Below are positions 46,183 to 57,618 of a DNA stretch of 64,000 nucleotides, in pieces. The notes below the pieces were generated by a model. The model searched no databases. It was not told the origin of the DNA and saw nothing but the letters and a program-made list of their open reading frames with translations. The stretch spans positions 62,511,719 to 62,575,718 of the forward strand of contig OX352765.1 of NCBI GenBank assembly GCA_947095585.1. The letters run 5' to 3'. This DNA is from Nephrocerus scutellatus. Lineage: Eukaryota; Arthropoda; Insecta; Diptera; Pipunculidae. The position numbers and the translations under genes are program-made. Positions within the stretch are counted from its first letter, which is position 1. Each line of letters starts with the position of its first letter.

Positions 46183-47250
46183 GTCTCTATTCATGGTGTT
46201 CTATCGGTGTTCTGTTCTTTTTGTTCTATTAACATTGCATAAAATGATACAGTGCTTTGTGAGAGAAAAAAAAATACAAATGCTACTAAAAAGAGGCAAG
46301 GCCATTCACAAGTTGCAAGCGACGTTGCTGTTGCTGCTATTTCCTTTTCTTTTGGCTTATCTTATCCTTACTCATGTATACAGTAACTAGAGTGAAGTTT
46401 GATTGCTGGTTTGATGTTCGATCGTAAGTTGGATGTCTGCCACTGAACAACGAATCGACCATTGAGTCAACCATCAAACATAATACATGGCATTAAGCAT
46501 CGAATCAAAATAACTATTCGATCAATTACAGAAATAAGAGAACAATGCAAAAGAAATTAAATAATTGGCCTGCATGTTTCCAAGCGACATTCTTACCATA
46601 CCATTTCGAAGCATGGGCAGCACTACTCACTACTTTTCTCTTCTAATTTAATTTAAAACTACTCAAATTTTTTATGAGTTGAAACTAAAAGCTGCATTAC
46701 TGTGCTTGGGCAGTAATATGCAATATGAACATTTAAATTCGCTTATAAATAATTTATATATAATGTGATGTGATGATGATGTATGTGATGAGCTACGGTG
46801 CATGTCGTAGGACTTGTATTTAGTATAGAAAAAAAACTGTCTTAAATCATTTCTACATTACTAAGTGTTAATAAAATCATCATTGCGATGATTTTCATCA
46901 TTTAAATTATTGAGCATTGATAATGAATCAGCAGGAAACGAAAGTTGTAGTAGACACACACATTTTTTTTGGTCAAAACCCTCTTTAGACATTCATCAAC
47001 ATACAGTGAGAGTATAGTCTCTGTTGGTTGGTTCTCTGCTCACCTCATTTGACTTTAATAATTTCTACATCACATTACATTATTTTACATTTAATTGAAT
47101 TGAAAGGTTTATACTCCGAAATTATTTTATGACAACATTAACTGGAAAACTAGATATAAACTTTAATTTAAGTTAAATGTACATATATAAAAATTAAATA
47201 AAATTAAATAAAAAATAAACAGTGCATTGTCAGTAAATGTTTGTAAACGT
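46183..47250. other. AT-rich DNA, nothing recognised
   Basis: No frame with visible homology. There is a GATGTGATGATGATG-type simple stretch near 46765-46795. Short open frames here have no support. Confidence 0.4.
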
Positions 47251-47573
47251 TGTCACGCTCAAAATCCTCGCGGCCGTGTAGACGACACAGCCTACTCTGC
47301 TATTTTAAGTTGTAAGAAATAGTATAAAAGGAGAAGATTTTTATAAAATAAACCAGATTAATTTTCAACCTAAAAACTGAAGGTCTTCTCATTGGTTAAG
47401 CACTGCCTGTTGCCCTAGCGATAAACGCAGTGTGAATTCGTTGCAGTCACTGCAAAGATTCACCTCTTACACCTCTTCTGTTAGGGCGTTGTTCCTCTCT
47501 AGTCGTCAGCTATAGAACAAACGTTTATTCCTACACAAATCTACGTTTTGGCGATCACGACTTTTCATTACAT
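47251..47573 (+). repeat. Probable LTR of an mdg1/412-like Ty3 element
   Basis: It runs TGTCACGCTC...TTACA, with TATAAAAGG near 47323 as a promoter-like box and ATAAAATAAACC near 47343. TGGCGACCCTGCCA follows at 47574-47587, close to the tRNA-Arg-type primer site of mdg1/412 elements (TGGCGACCGTGACA from memory). No second LTR is in the window, so the limits are inferred. Confidence 0.5.
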
Positions 47574-47775
47574 GGCGACCCTGCCATAATCGATCGTTAA
47601 ATTTCACTTTGCCTTTTACCTTTATAGTTGATAAAGGACACATCAACAAACGAATGATAATTATTAAAAAACATATTACAAACAAAAAATAGTTATAATA
47701 ATATAACATCACAATTATGAATAGCACAACAAATACACAGATAATAATAATAGTTATTATTATAAAATCATAACA

Positions 47776-47856
47776 TTAGCAAAATTTGACAACTATCCCC
47801 CCACTTGTGGTAAAGTTGTTGTCAGTTTAACAAATCCTAAAGGGAAAGGATTTACA
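47776..47856 (+). repeat. 81-bp segment shared with 32526-32606, copy 2
   Basis: Lies between the primer-site-like sequence and the gag remnant of the mdg1-like element. See copy 1 for the folding arms. Confidence 0.85.
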
Positions 47857-47929
47857 CCCTCAAAACTTAAAGGGACTACCAAAATAGGCCTAAGAATCAA
47901 CAATTTACACGAAAACTCAAAAACTCGCA

Positions 47930-49077
47930 GCAAATGCACCAACCACAAAAGATGCAGCGAATTCATCATACAATTCAATCCGGTGATGGCGGAAAGACTT
48001 TAGAAGATTATGAAACAGAGATCGCGAACGAAGATCAAAGTTACGACGAATCTTTAGAAAAAAACTTTGAAGAAGATAAGAGCGGTAATTTTGACCAACC
48101 CAAAGAACTTGACTTTTATTTTTTAGATTGAAATCCTCTTTGCTTCCCTTTTTGAACGTATATCTAGAAGCGAAGAGACCTTGAAATTTCTGGTTGACAC
48201 TGGGTTAAACAAGAACTACGTTCAACCACGTCGTATTAAGAATTCTTTTTTGAACGATAAACCTTTTTACGCTCGGTCACTTGGAGCAAATATTAAAATA
48301 ACTCATCACGTAACTCATATAACTTTTTGGTCCTCAAACAGATAAAATAACATTTTTCATTCTCCCCAGCCTCATTTCATTTGATGGTATCTTAGGACAT
48401 GAAACCCTAAAATAGTTAAATGAAATCATTAACACAAGTAAAAATCATGTCTATTCACCCTGGAATTTTAATTCCACTTAAACAACATCAATCACAATTT
48501 GTAAATAACATAATTATAAGAACCGATCACATGTCTAAACATCAATACTCCGAACTAATTAAAATCATTCATGGTCCCAAACTTTTTTCTGAACCAAACG
48601 AAAAATTAACCTGTACTACCACTGTTAAGGGAGAAATCCGAACTACAACTCGAGATCCCGTTATTCGAAATCATATCCCTATCCACTTAAGAACGAAGTC
48701 GAAAAAGAAATACGAAAATTACTGGAAGATGGAAAACTAAGACTATCAATATCCCCTTATAATTCTCGTGTTTGGGTTGTCCCAAAAAATGGATCATTCA
48801 CGAGAAAAAAAATTTCGCATGTAATTAGTCTAAGTCTAAAGACTGAATTATCTTAAAATCCGAACTACAACTCGAGATCCCGTTATTCGAAATCATATCC
48901 CTATCTACTTAAGAACGAAGTTGAAAAAGAAATACGAAAATTACTGGAAGATGGAAAACTAAGACTATCAATATCCCCTTATAATTCTCGTGTTTGGGTT
49001 GTCCCAAAAAATGGATCATTCACGAGAAAAAAAATTTCGCATGTATTTAGTTGTAATTCAGTCTAAAGACTGAATTA
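47930..49077 (+). pseudogene. mdg1-like Gag end, protease and RT start
   Basis: 47934-48131 encodes an acidic Gag C-terminus (EDYETEIANEDQSYDE). In another frame near 48160-48240 comes a protease core, FLVDTGLNKNYVQP (DTG active site). The linker to RT follows: 48420-48740, then frame changes give LLEDGKLRLS and SPYNSRVWVVPK at about 48710-48790. RT is lost beyond that. The last 222 bp are duplicated in tandem (48634-48855 and 48856-49077). Confidence 0.65.
48634..49077 (+). repeat. 222-bp tandem duplication in the mdg1-like pol
   Basis: AAATCCGAACTACAACTCG begins both copies at 48634 and 48856. The copies differ by single bases and by a few bases around ATTTAGTTGTAATTCAG. Confidence 0.9.
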
Positions 49078-50471
49078 TCTTAAAAGCCTAATAGTACGCA
49101 ACGTTAAATGTAGGTCTTTCATTCATAAGCGATAGGTCTTTCCGTCATACGCGATTCTTGAAATATATTGAAAAAACCACATTTAACTTTGCAAACATTT
49201 TGCCATCGCAAGCTGAGCGCTAACCAATTCTTTTAAAACAAGTCCCATCAAATTTTGACTGGTAGAAGCCGAGATATACGACACGGCAAACTGACCAATG
49301 TATAAACGTACAAATGTACACACGCTCTCTGAAAATATTGTAATGTCGTCTAAATATAAGCTTCGTCCTTCGGGCTCGCAATAAATAAGTGAATATATAA
49401 AAATGTTGTTTCCGGGTACGTTTGTCTAAAATCGAGAACCGCTGGACCGATTGACACCAAACTTGCACAATATGTTAGTTTAGTCTGCAGAAAGGTTTCT
49501 GTTAAGTTTAATCCCGATAGGTGACGCTGCAGTCGTGATATTTCAATTTTTCGTATTTATGATACGATTCGGAATTTTTTTTAAACAAAAATAACTTTGC
49601 TGATAAATCTGGACCCGCTATGTGGCGCTGGAGTCGAGATATTTACGAAAAACTACATTTACTGATATTTATTCATATCAAAATGAATGTGCGTTGGCTA
49701 TGATTATTGAAATGTTTATAATTATGTTTAATTCTGATAGGTGGCGCTGTACTTTTGCCACTTTTGCATTTGTTGGTAGATTTCGTTGTTGACATTTGAG
49801 TAGAATTGTTGCATGCAGTTTAACTGTTCGCATAAATAAATTGATTGAATAAAAATAATATATATAATATAATAATATATAAATAATAATATATAAATAA
49901 TAAAAAATATTTTGTGGGTTTTCTTTTTTTTGCGTGGGGGGATGTTGACGATCGTTAGGGAATGTGTTGGTGGGGAGGAAATGGGCGATGGAGTAAAGTC
50001 ATTGGAGCTACGGGTATTGATGGCAGTGATGGATGGTAATCGGTGTGGTGTGTGGGGTGGTCGAAAGGGACGGAATCGTTAGGGTAGCGGTAGCTGGGGA
50101 GTGGGTCATTGGATAAAAAATGGGCGGTGGGGTTTTATGTGGGAGGTTATGGAATTTTATGGTGGTGATGGAGTGATGGGATGTTGATTGGGGTAGGACT
50201 GCAGAATGTTAAAATTTTATATATTTTAATTTTTTTTTTTCATAGGTATCTGCTATATAAAATTTTGTTCCCTTTTTAAGCATATAGCGCGCACGGGGGA
50301 GCATGAGAAGGAGAAGGACTGCAATAAGCTAAGTTGCAGGGAATTAAGGCATACAATACACGCTAATGACGTATTTTTACGCGCTAGCAGCTGACGTAAT
50401 AGAACTGCAACAAGCCAAAAATTTTATGTATTTAAATTTTTACATTTTTTTTTCATATATTTTTCATATAT
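49078..50471 (+). repeat. Helitron-like non-coding repeat
   Basis: GAATATATAAAAATGTTG near 49391, then AAAATCGAGAACCGCTGGAC, resembles the 5' start of arthropod Helitrons. Three spaced copies of a GGTGGCGCTG-type box follow (about 49521, 49621 and 49740), then a strand-asymmetric G-rich tract (49920-50180). The same order appears inverted at 58380-59009. No transposase. The 3' end is not determined; I see no gene in the remainder. Confidence 0.4.
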
Positions 50472-50717
50472 TGTTACGAAATTAAGGCCTTCGAGTTCGT
50501 AAAGGATTTTATTGAATGTAAACTATTCTTTGTCCGTTCGCTGTGGAAGATAACAAATAAAATACGAATGCCGGTATTGAAAATTGAAAAAACGTGTTTA
50601 TTTGTTCGCTGTTGAAAATTAAGTGACTCTGACATACTAGAACAAAACATACTAATGTAAAGTGTCAAACTTGACCTAAACCGCCATGAGTGCGTTGAAG
50701 GAATTTCAATACTCCCA
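50472..50717 (-). repeat. Possible solo LTR
   Basis: On the minus strand it starts TGGGAGTATTGAAATTCC and ends TTCGTAACA, with AATAAAATCC ahead of the end. The ends fit TG...CA. No internal region, partner or target duplication was found; the copia-like appearance is an impression. Confidence 0.25.
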
Positions 50718-52667
50718 CTTTTAACTAGTTACAAGTTACTTTACTCTACTTAATGCCAAAATAAAAACAAAACAAAAAACTCTTATTCAAAAAAAAATAC
50801 TACGTTAATTATTATTCTTTGGTATAAGACCCATCAATTTACGAAAATATTGATGCTTATTCTTTGGCCCGCCGCCATGTATTCGGACTCCGTTGTTGAT
50901 AGCGCCACTGACTTTTGACGCTCCGAAATGCTCTTATTTGTATATATGTGTTTTAATAAATTCTTCAAAACGCTGCATTGAATCCATTTTATTGTATTAT
51001 GTTATAGTTTCTCCGCATTATATAAAAGCAAAAATCACACAAATATTTACAAACAAGAAAAGGTACTTTGACGTTGTAATAGAATTAATTATTATTTAAA
51101 AAAAGGACAAATAGAGAACTTAGACAAAGGGAATTTAAAAAAGGGGGAAAGAGACTTTCTTTCAGAATTTACTTCCAGAAGGTTCGGCAATAGGTGGATG
51201 ATTTCTGGCTAGCCGACAGAAGAACAGCATTTAGAAGAGTCAGTTGGAAACTAACAATCAACAGCGATAATATACCCCAGTATACTAGAATAGAGTAATT
51301 TAGCTAGTAAAGTTTTTTAAAGTTAAAAATTAGTATTGAACTTGTGTGATACTGAGAATCGAAATTGAGCTAAAACAGTGCTACACTAAAAATCAAATCT
51401 AATTTGAAGTTTTCTAAAAGAAAAAAAAAGGAAAATTTGAATATGCACATAGCATTAAACTTGTGCGAAACATGAAATTAATTCAAAGTTGAAAAGTTTT
51501 CGAATATAAATTGAACTGGCGCTAGGCCTTAAATCAAATCCAAGTTAAAAAGTGTAATAACAAATTAGATAGTGCGGCACAGCAGGTTTCTTAATAGTGA
51601 AACAGAGTTCTAATAGTTTTCTTTTTAAATTAAAAATTCAAATTGAAATTGTGCTCGAAAAAAAATGTACTTAAACTTGTGCAGAACATCAGATCAAATC
51701 TGAATTAATAAAAGGTTTCAAAGAAAAAAATTTCAATTTCCCTTTGGTTAAAAACTATGCTATTGAATTTCTCAAAGCTTTAAAATAAATTAATATTCCA
51801 TCGAACGACGCCAACCGCCATCTTATAGTCAAAGATCAATTCACATAGACAATAGCATATATGGTTGATGTATTGGAAGTTAACTAATATATAATGTGAT
51901 ACTGATCAACTTAAATGGTGAAACTCTCCACAATCATTAAATAAGTGAATTTAAGTGGTCGACTCATCAAGAAAGCAAAATCAAAGAATTGCCAGATCGA
52001 GGATTTCCTTCATGAACCAATTTTATGAAATACAGTGGCTGGGAAACATTTTTTTTTTAAATTTTTATGCAACGCTACCATTTAAATTAAATTAACAACC
52101 ATTTTTTTTTGTAATTCAAATAAATTTGATTTGCGTTATCAATTCCTTTTTTTTTTATTTTTTATTTCCTTTTTGGTTCACTTAATTACCGGTTTTTTTT
52201 GTCGTAATGTGAACTGCCATTAGTAGTAGTGGCAAGAAAATTTTCTTAATCATTTTGAGTTACAGGTCTTCAACGGCATTCTGCTAGCAGGACCTCCTTG
52301 AAGGAGCGAATACAAGGTAAGAAGACATTTTGTTTTCAAATTTATATCCACGTTAATATAGTGTAGTGAAAAACACTACTTAGGCAGTAATACAAAAAAA
52401 AATTACCTTTAAATTTTGAATTTTAAAGGAAAGAATTAAGAAACAGATTTTCTTTTATATATATTACCTTTCATTTTCATTATATACATTTTTTTTTACA
52501 TTTCGATTGAATTTTAAAGTACATTCATAACTTTTGATGTGGAACATACATGTTTAATATACATTTTGATTTCTAATTTACATATTTTATTTTTCTATTA
52601 TATATTTTTACATTTTTCATTGAACTTTTATTTTGAATTAATTTATAACTTTTGTTGTTAAACTAAT

Positions 52668-52700
<33 letters not shown>

Positions 52701-53481
52701 CTTTTAATTTTAAATTGTCATATTTTATTTTAATTTGAAGTCCTTCTTAATAAAGAGTAATACATGTATTTACAAATTGAAAATATAAATACGTGACTTC
52801 TTATTGCCGTTGCCCATTGGGTGGGAGGCATAATTCCTTTTTTTATATTTTTTCTTTTCCTCACCATGAGTGAGTAGACAAGTCGGCTGTAGGTGTGTGG
52901 CTGGGATTGGTGATCCCACGGTGATTTCTCTTGGCGCTTTTCAGGTATGACTCGACGGACTGCGAACAGATGGACTTAGGAAGGTCGACCCTTTTCTTCG
53001 TGATTTTGTAGGGCCTCGGTACAGGTGCAATGACGTCATTCCTTTTAGATTTAATCATTCCTAGATTTAATTAGCTAATAAGTGAAAAAGAAAATTTCCT
53101 ATATAATTTAATTTAAAAGAAATTATATTATCTTTTAAGAAAAGGAAGGTTTTCTTTTGGATAATTTCAATATAATTTTAGTTTAGAGTAATATAGTTAT
53201 AAGTGTTTAGAAACTAAAAACAAAGGAATGGCCTGGTTGCACCGGCACTGAGGGACGTTACCTTTTATTCCCTCCTTTTTCTAGCCCTTTTTGATTCCAC
53301 TTTCCTTTTTTTTATAGATAAGTCGACACGACAAACAAAATTTTTTTGTTCATGACGAGGTGTCACTGGTAAGAGACAAGGACCGCCCGTCCGACGAGCT
53401 AAGCCGAGCAACCGCGAGCGTGTCACGCGACGTCCTTGCCAGTGGCAGAACCCTTAGTGGGACCTCGCTCCATAACAGCTT
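50718..53481. other. AT-rich DNA without recognised genes
   Basis: 51300-51730 contains three or four loosely similar stretches with ...AAACTTGTGC..AACAT...AAATC. (TA)n lies at about 52675-52700. 52267-52318 is bounded by TTACAG and GTAAGA and looks exon-like without a clear protein. The minus-strand frame 53058-52861 (65 residues) has no recognised homology. Confidence 0.4.
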
Positions 53482-54099
53482 CTATTTGAAAACCCAACGA
53501 TTATTAATTACCTTTTGGTCTTTCGGTGGATTGACCAAATTCCATGTATGATTTAGGATGAGTGAATCGTACTCTTCGTTCATTGCTTCCTCCCACTGCT
53601 TGTGATCGCCTGAATTAATTGCCTGCTCGTATGTTCTTGGCTCCTCGCTGATTTCCAACATGGCATCGTGATCAGCCGATGCGATATATGATAGACGTCG
53701 TGCCGCCACAATGTTGTTTCGATCGCGCAAACACCTTTCGATAATATTCCTTTTGTTAAGATTGCATATTGCACCACAATCGATTGGTTGTTCCAGCGTT
53801 GTTTCCGCATCGTCCGCCCCCAATTCACCAATCGTCACGTTCGCGTTTTCATCGTTCTTTTTCTCAGCGTCACCAATGTCAAGTGCGGCCATTGATTCTT
53901 CCAACAGAAAAATCACATCACGAGCCACCTCAATTTTGTTCGCCACCAGATTCCAAACTCGATACGATTTCGAATGATTGTCACATTCGACGAACACACA
54001 CTTGACCGCCTTCGGATCCAGCTTTTGTCGTTTCGCCTTCGGAATGTGTACGAAAACCTCCGGAACAGTGCTCATCCCAGTTCGATTCAGCACATGCAC
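53482..54099 (-). pseudogene. pol: Copia-like Pol fragment: integrase end to RT start
   Basis: 205-residue open frame. Residues 1-65 (PEVFVHIPKAKRQKLDPKA, YRVWNLVANKIEVARDVIF) match the post-core integrase region of Ty1/copia. Then comes an acidic linker. From about residue 160, EPRTYEQAINSGDHKQWEEA, MNEEYDSLILNHTWNLV and INNRWVFK form the RT N-terminus. It stops immediately after that, and neither the catalytic RT motif nor the integrase core is present. The upstream end abuts a Helitron helicase piece on the same strand. Confidence 0.85.
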
Positions 54100-55075
54100 G
54101 CCCAGAATTTATAATCCATTTGTTTGGAATGAATCATCGTTCGCGCTGACTCGATCATCCAAAAGAATAATTGCTGCTTGTTGCAAAACTTTTGCCATCG
54201 CAGAATTTCTTGAAATATTGCACGTGGGTTTTTCAATCACCTGTTAATTTGAGAATAATTATATTTTACAATAATTAATATCGATTAAATTTTAAAGTGA
54301 TCAATCAATAAATATAAACACACCTGTACATTCAACGGCAATTTTAATGCAGAGTGCGCTGTTCGTCCACCATCCAATAGAGTAGCAGCGATTTCCGACG
54401 AAGCAAGTGCTAATGCAATTTTTCGTTACGATCGAATGGCTGCCAAAATCAGTGATATCACAAATGTTTTTCCCGTACCACCAGACGCACCCAAAAAATA
54501 TAATCCACCGTCTTCATTTTGTACAGCTTGCATGATGGTATCATAGACATGTTTTTGATGGTCATTTAATTTGGGAACGTTCAAATTCACAAATGTTTGC
54601 AATTCATTGGGATCATACTGTTGTTCATGCATTGGGTGACAAACCTAATTGCCCTAATGCTTTAATTCAATCGCTATCAATGCCTCATTATACATTTCCA
54701 ATGAAATCAGCAAATCAGCGTTTCTTGTCTGATGACGCATTCCAATGAAATAGTCTTCTGCCAGAAAATCTTTATATTTATTCCACAATTCAAGTGGATT
54801 TGATGGAAAACGTGTTGATATGATTATGGCATAAAACATACGTATTTGATGTGGAGAAGAAGCAATCGATGCATCATGAAGCGTTAAATCCTAATGCGCA
54901 TCATTTTCAAGTAAACATAATTGCTCACATGCTTTACGATACGTCACACATAAATGACCATTTACTCTTCGCAAATGTTGAAATGAACGTGGTCCAACAA
55001 CATTTACTAACAACAACCGCAAATAATAACAATCTGCATTGTTTGGATGACGCACCGTTTTCGAGATATTTGCAA
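54100..55075 (-). pseudogene. Helitron Pif1-like helicase remnant
   Basis: Minus-strand pieces in order. Near 55070-54860: RLLL, TTFIST, FMCDV and LLENDAH-type segments across frames. 54839-54654: FPSNPLELWNKYKDFLAEDYF and ADLLISLEMYNEAL. 54632-54426: NDHQKHVYDTIMQAV and the Walker A motif GASGGTGKT. Near 54420-54330: SSEIAATLLDGGRTAHSALK. After a break at 54323-54241, NISRNSAMAKVLQQA at about 54225-54180. This is the helicase half of a Helitron RepHel protein. The Rep nuclease half is absent. It is truncated at about 54100, where copia sequence starts. Confidence 0.85.
54241..54323 (-). other. Intron-like break in the Helitron helicase
   Basis: On the minus strand the 83-bp AT-rich segment begins GTGTGT after ...GTACAG and ends TTAACAG before GTGATTG. 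Removing it keeps the frame (VQ joined to VIEKP). It has GT and AG borders and a pyrimidine-poor but AT-rich body. Confidence 0.55.
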
Positions 55076-55296
55076 TTTTTCGATTTTGCGTGTATTTGTT
55101 GTTGTTTTAGAAATAGCGAGTTCATTTCAGGAAAAAATCATAACTCGAGAATGGCTGGACCGATTTTGGATTTCAATCCAAACAACCAACATCACTTCTC
55201 CCTGCACCTTCCCTAAAAATGTTATGGCAATCGCTTGAGTCGTTCTCGAGTTATGGAGTGAAAATCTAAAGGTGCACTTCTTTGTATATATATAGA
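55076..55296 (-). mobile_element. Helitron 5' end-like sequence
   Basis: On the minus strand it starts A|TCTATATATATACAAAG at 55296 and contains two CTCGAG-centred segments (CTCGAGAACGACTC and its near-inverse CATTCTCGAGTTATG). It leads into the helicase piece on the same strand, so both probably belong to one internally deleted Helitron. Confidence 0.45.
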
Positions 55297-55599
55297 TATA
55301 ATAATTATAAATCAAGTACATATCTATATTGTAGGTCTATACATAAATGAGAAGAACAAAATAGAACAGTTAATAATTCATCTCAATTAGTATTTGGCTA
55401 GGCGCATAATAGTGACTTGAATGCAGTGCTGTTTAGAACTTTTTGACGCAAAAATATTGGTACTACTATTCGATTTCCATAAAAAATGCAACCATCATCT
55501 AAATTTAATACATCTCTCTCTGTATAATAGCGACGATAAGGATTTTGTACATTATTTTTCCGTCCGTTTAATATAAATTTATAAACCTGTATATTTCAA

Positions 55600-55722
55600 T
55601 TGGAATTGTGAAAACCTGCTGTTTGGCTGGTTTTGGGGGGTTTTGATATTCGAATTCAGAATTCGCTCGGCAAATAAAATGCAGCTATAAGCCAGCCAAA
55701 AAGCAGGTTTTCACAATTCCAA
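55600..55722. repeat. Short foldback element, about 33-bp inverted ends
   Basis: The left arm starts TTGGAATTGTGAAAACCTGC and the right arm is its inverse with about two mismatches in 33 bases. The loop is 55633-55689. CTCGGCAAATAAAAT occurs in the loop (about 55667) and again outside at about 55757. No gene in 55297-55780. Confidence 0.75.
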
Positions 55723-55779
55723 AGAAGGAATTCGACAGTGCAATTGTTGTTGTTCCTCGGCAAATAAAATACGGCTTAT

Positions 55780-56950
55780 GTTAACTCATTAGAAATATCT
55801 GGAATAAAACTACCATAATAATTTAGCAATTCTAAATAAGATTTTTAGGTGGTGGCGCACCCATAATTGCTTTTACTTTTTCTTCATTTGGTGATATTCC
55901 TTGACTTGTCAATGTATGACCCAAATATCGGATAGAATCTACCATAAATTGACATTTTGATACATTTATTTTTACATTGTGATCGTTCAAGCACTGGAGA
56001 ACATTAAACAGACGTGATTTGCACTCATCCATTGAGGAGCCGCCAATAATTATGTAGTCCAAAAAACATTTTCGGTATATTACAAAGAATTTGGTCCATG
56101 ACCGATTAAAAATTGATGGAGCACTGCTAACTCCAAAAGTTAAACGCGTAACTGAAACAATCCCTTTGACATATTGATTGTCAATAACTCCAGGGACTGA
56201 TGCGTTATAGACAATTGCTATATTGCTTTCAACAAAAAAAATAAAAATTACTACAAACACATTGGATAGACCAGAAATGGTTTAGCGTTACCCAAAAAAA
56301 AATTTTTGGTTAATAAATATTTAACCAAATTTTTAGTTATAATTCCCACCACCAGAGTCGACTTTTAAAAATTATATATGGATAAGTTGGCAAACACATG
56401 AAACAAAAAATTGGTTAGTTTTTGCTGTTGCTTTGATCAGCCGTTAACCACAAAAAATGCCTAACTCATTTTGTTGAAAGCAATATAGCAAATGGTTGAT
56501 ATGCGCCGGTAAGATCAATGACACAAAAAATATTACAACCCGACATACTTGCGAAAATATCATCTACACGTGGTAGTGGATAATGCTGAGTGCTTATATG
56601 TTTTTTTATTGTCACTTTACAGTCTCTAAAAAGACGCACTTCACTATTTGATTTTGGGACGACTTCAATGGGACTTGCCCAACTACTATACTTGACTGGG
56701 ACTAAAATGTAATTTTTAACTAAGCGGTCAATTCCGCTTCAACTTTGTCTCTTAATTTATACCGTACTGAATAAGCTATATGGAAAATTGTAGTGGTATA
56801 ACTTCTGCCGTATAACCTAATAGACTTAAATCTGATCTCACTAATTGGATTCTTGATGATGACATTTCAAATATAATATTTTTTCAATTTGGAATTAGAA
56901 TATCCAACCAATTTCTTCCAAGCAGGGCTTTAAATGGTCTATTACCAAGG
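55780..56950 (-). pseudogene. pol: Ty3/gypsy protease end and RT, split by a MITE
   Basis: Minus strand, from right to left. PFKALLGRNWLDILIPNW near 56935-56880 is the protease end. ASPIEVVPKSNSEVRLFRD and HYPLPRVDDIFASM near 56685-56560 are RT fingers, and VIDLTGAYQ near 56525-56500 is the palm. A 277-bp insert follows at 56491-56215. Then come RLTFGVSSAPSIFN and the region where the catalytic YxDD stands as a damaged LDYII (near 56050), followed by YLGHTLTSQGISPNEEKVKAI. A stop lies at 55832. LTRs and other domains are missing. It most resembles the Mag/CsRn1-type Ty3 RTs. Confidence 0.8.
56215..56491. mobile_element. 277-bp MITE with 23-bp terminal inverted repeats
   Basis: 56215-56237 (TTGCTATATTGC...) and 56469-56491 are perfect inverted copies of 23 bases. 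There is no coding capacity. An inner palindrome lies at 56306-56328 (TTGGTTAA...TTAACCAA). It interrupts the RT frame between the GAYQ and RLTFG segments. No clear target duplication is seen, so the superfamily is open. Confidence 0.8.
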
Positions 56951-56959
56951 GTTTAAGAA

Positions 56960-57618
56960 TCTGTGACAAGTGTTTATCGCGCGCTCAGGCCAACTTATGG
57001 TGTTCAGCGATGAAGCCCATTTTTGTTTTAATGGCTTCGTCAATAAGCAAAATTGCCGTATTTGGGCTGAAGAGCAACCCGAAGTTATTCACGAACTGCC
57101 ATTTCATCTATTGAAAACTACCGTTTGGTGCGGCCTATGGGCTGGAGGAATCATCGGCCCATATTTCTTCAAAGACGAGGCTGGCGCCAATGTAACAGTG
57201 AATGGCGAACGCTATCGCGCCATGATAAACGACTTTTTTATGCCGGAAATTGAAGCCCGTGATCTCCATGACATTAGGTGCCAACAAGACGCGCTACATT
57301 CCATACAGCCCGTGACACAATGGATTTACTGCATCCTCGTTTCGATGAGCAATTGATCTCTCGTTTCGGACCGGTGGATTGGCCACCAAGACCGTGTGAT
57401 ATCACACCTTTGGACTTTTTTTGTGGGGGTATGTAAAGTCTACATGTTTTTTGGATAAACCATCTACAATTGAGGCATTGGAAGCAAACATTACTCAAGT
57501 TCTTTGCGAGATACCGACCGAAGTCGTCGAGCGAGTCATTCAAAATTGGTATTTACGGATGGCCGAATTACGGCGCAGTTGCGGCCAACATTTGAAAGGG
57601 ATTATCTTCAAAAAATAA
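56960..57618 (+). pseudogene. Tc1/mariner-type transposase, 5'-truncated
   Basis: Cut-and-paste DNA transposase of the IS630-Tc1-mariner superfamily. The frame at 56970 starts inside the catalytic domain: VFSDEAHF carries the first Asp, then KTTVWCGLWAGGIIGPYFF. CQQD (near 57280) carries the second Asp. A short deletion right after it shifts the frame; PRPCDITPLDFF (near 57390-57420) carries the third. Another shift in a T-run or G-run at about 57420-57430 leads to the last frame, 57421-57618 (WGYVKSTCFLDKPSTIEALE). The DNA-binding N-terminus is missing. Confidence 0.85.

Noticed and set aside
49920..50180. Coding or promoter function of the G-rich tract
   Set aside because: No frame and no core promoter pattern; the same tract recurs inverted in a Helitron-like repeat, so a repeat origin is the simpler reading.
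54851..55216. 121-residue plus-strand frame
   Set aside because: The opposite strand reads as Helitron helicase N-terminal segments; the plus frame is its shadow.
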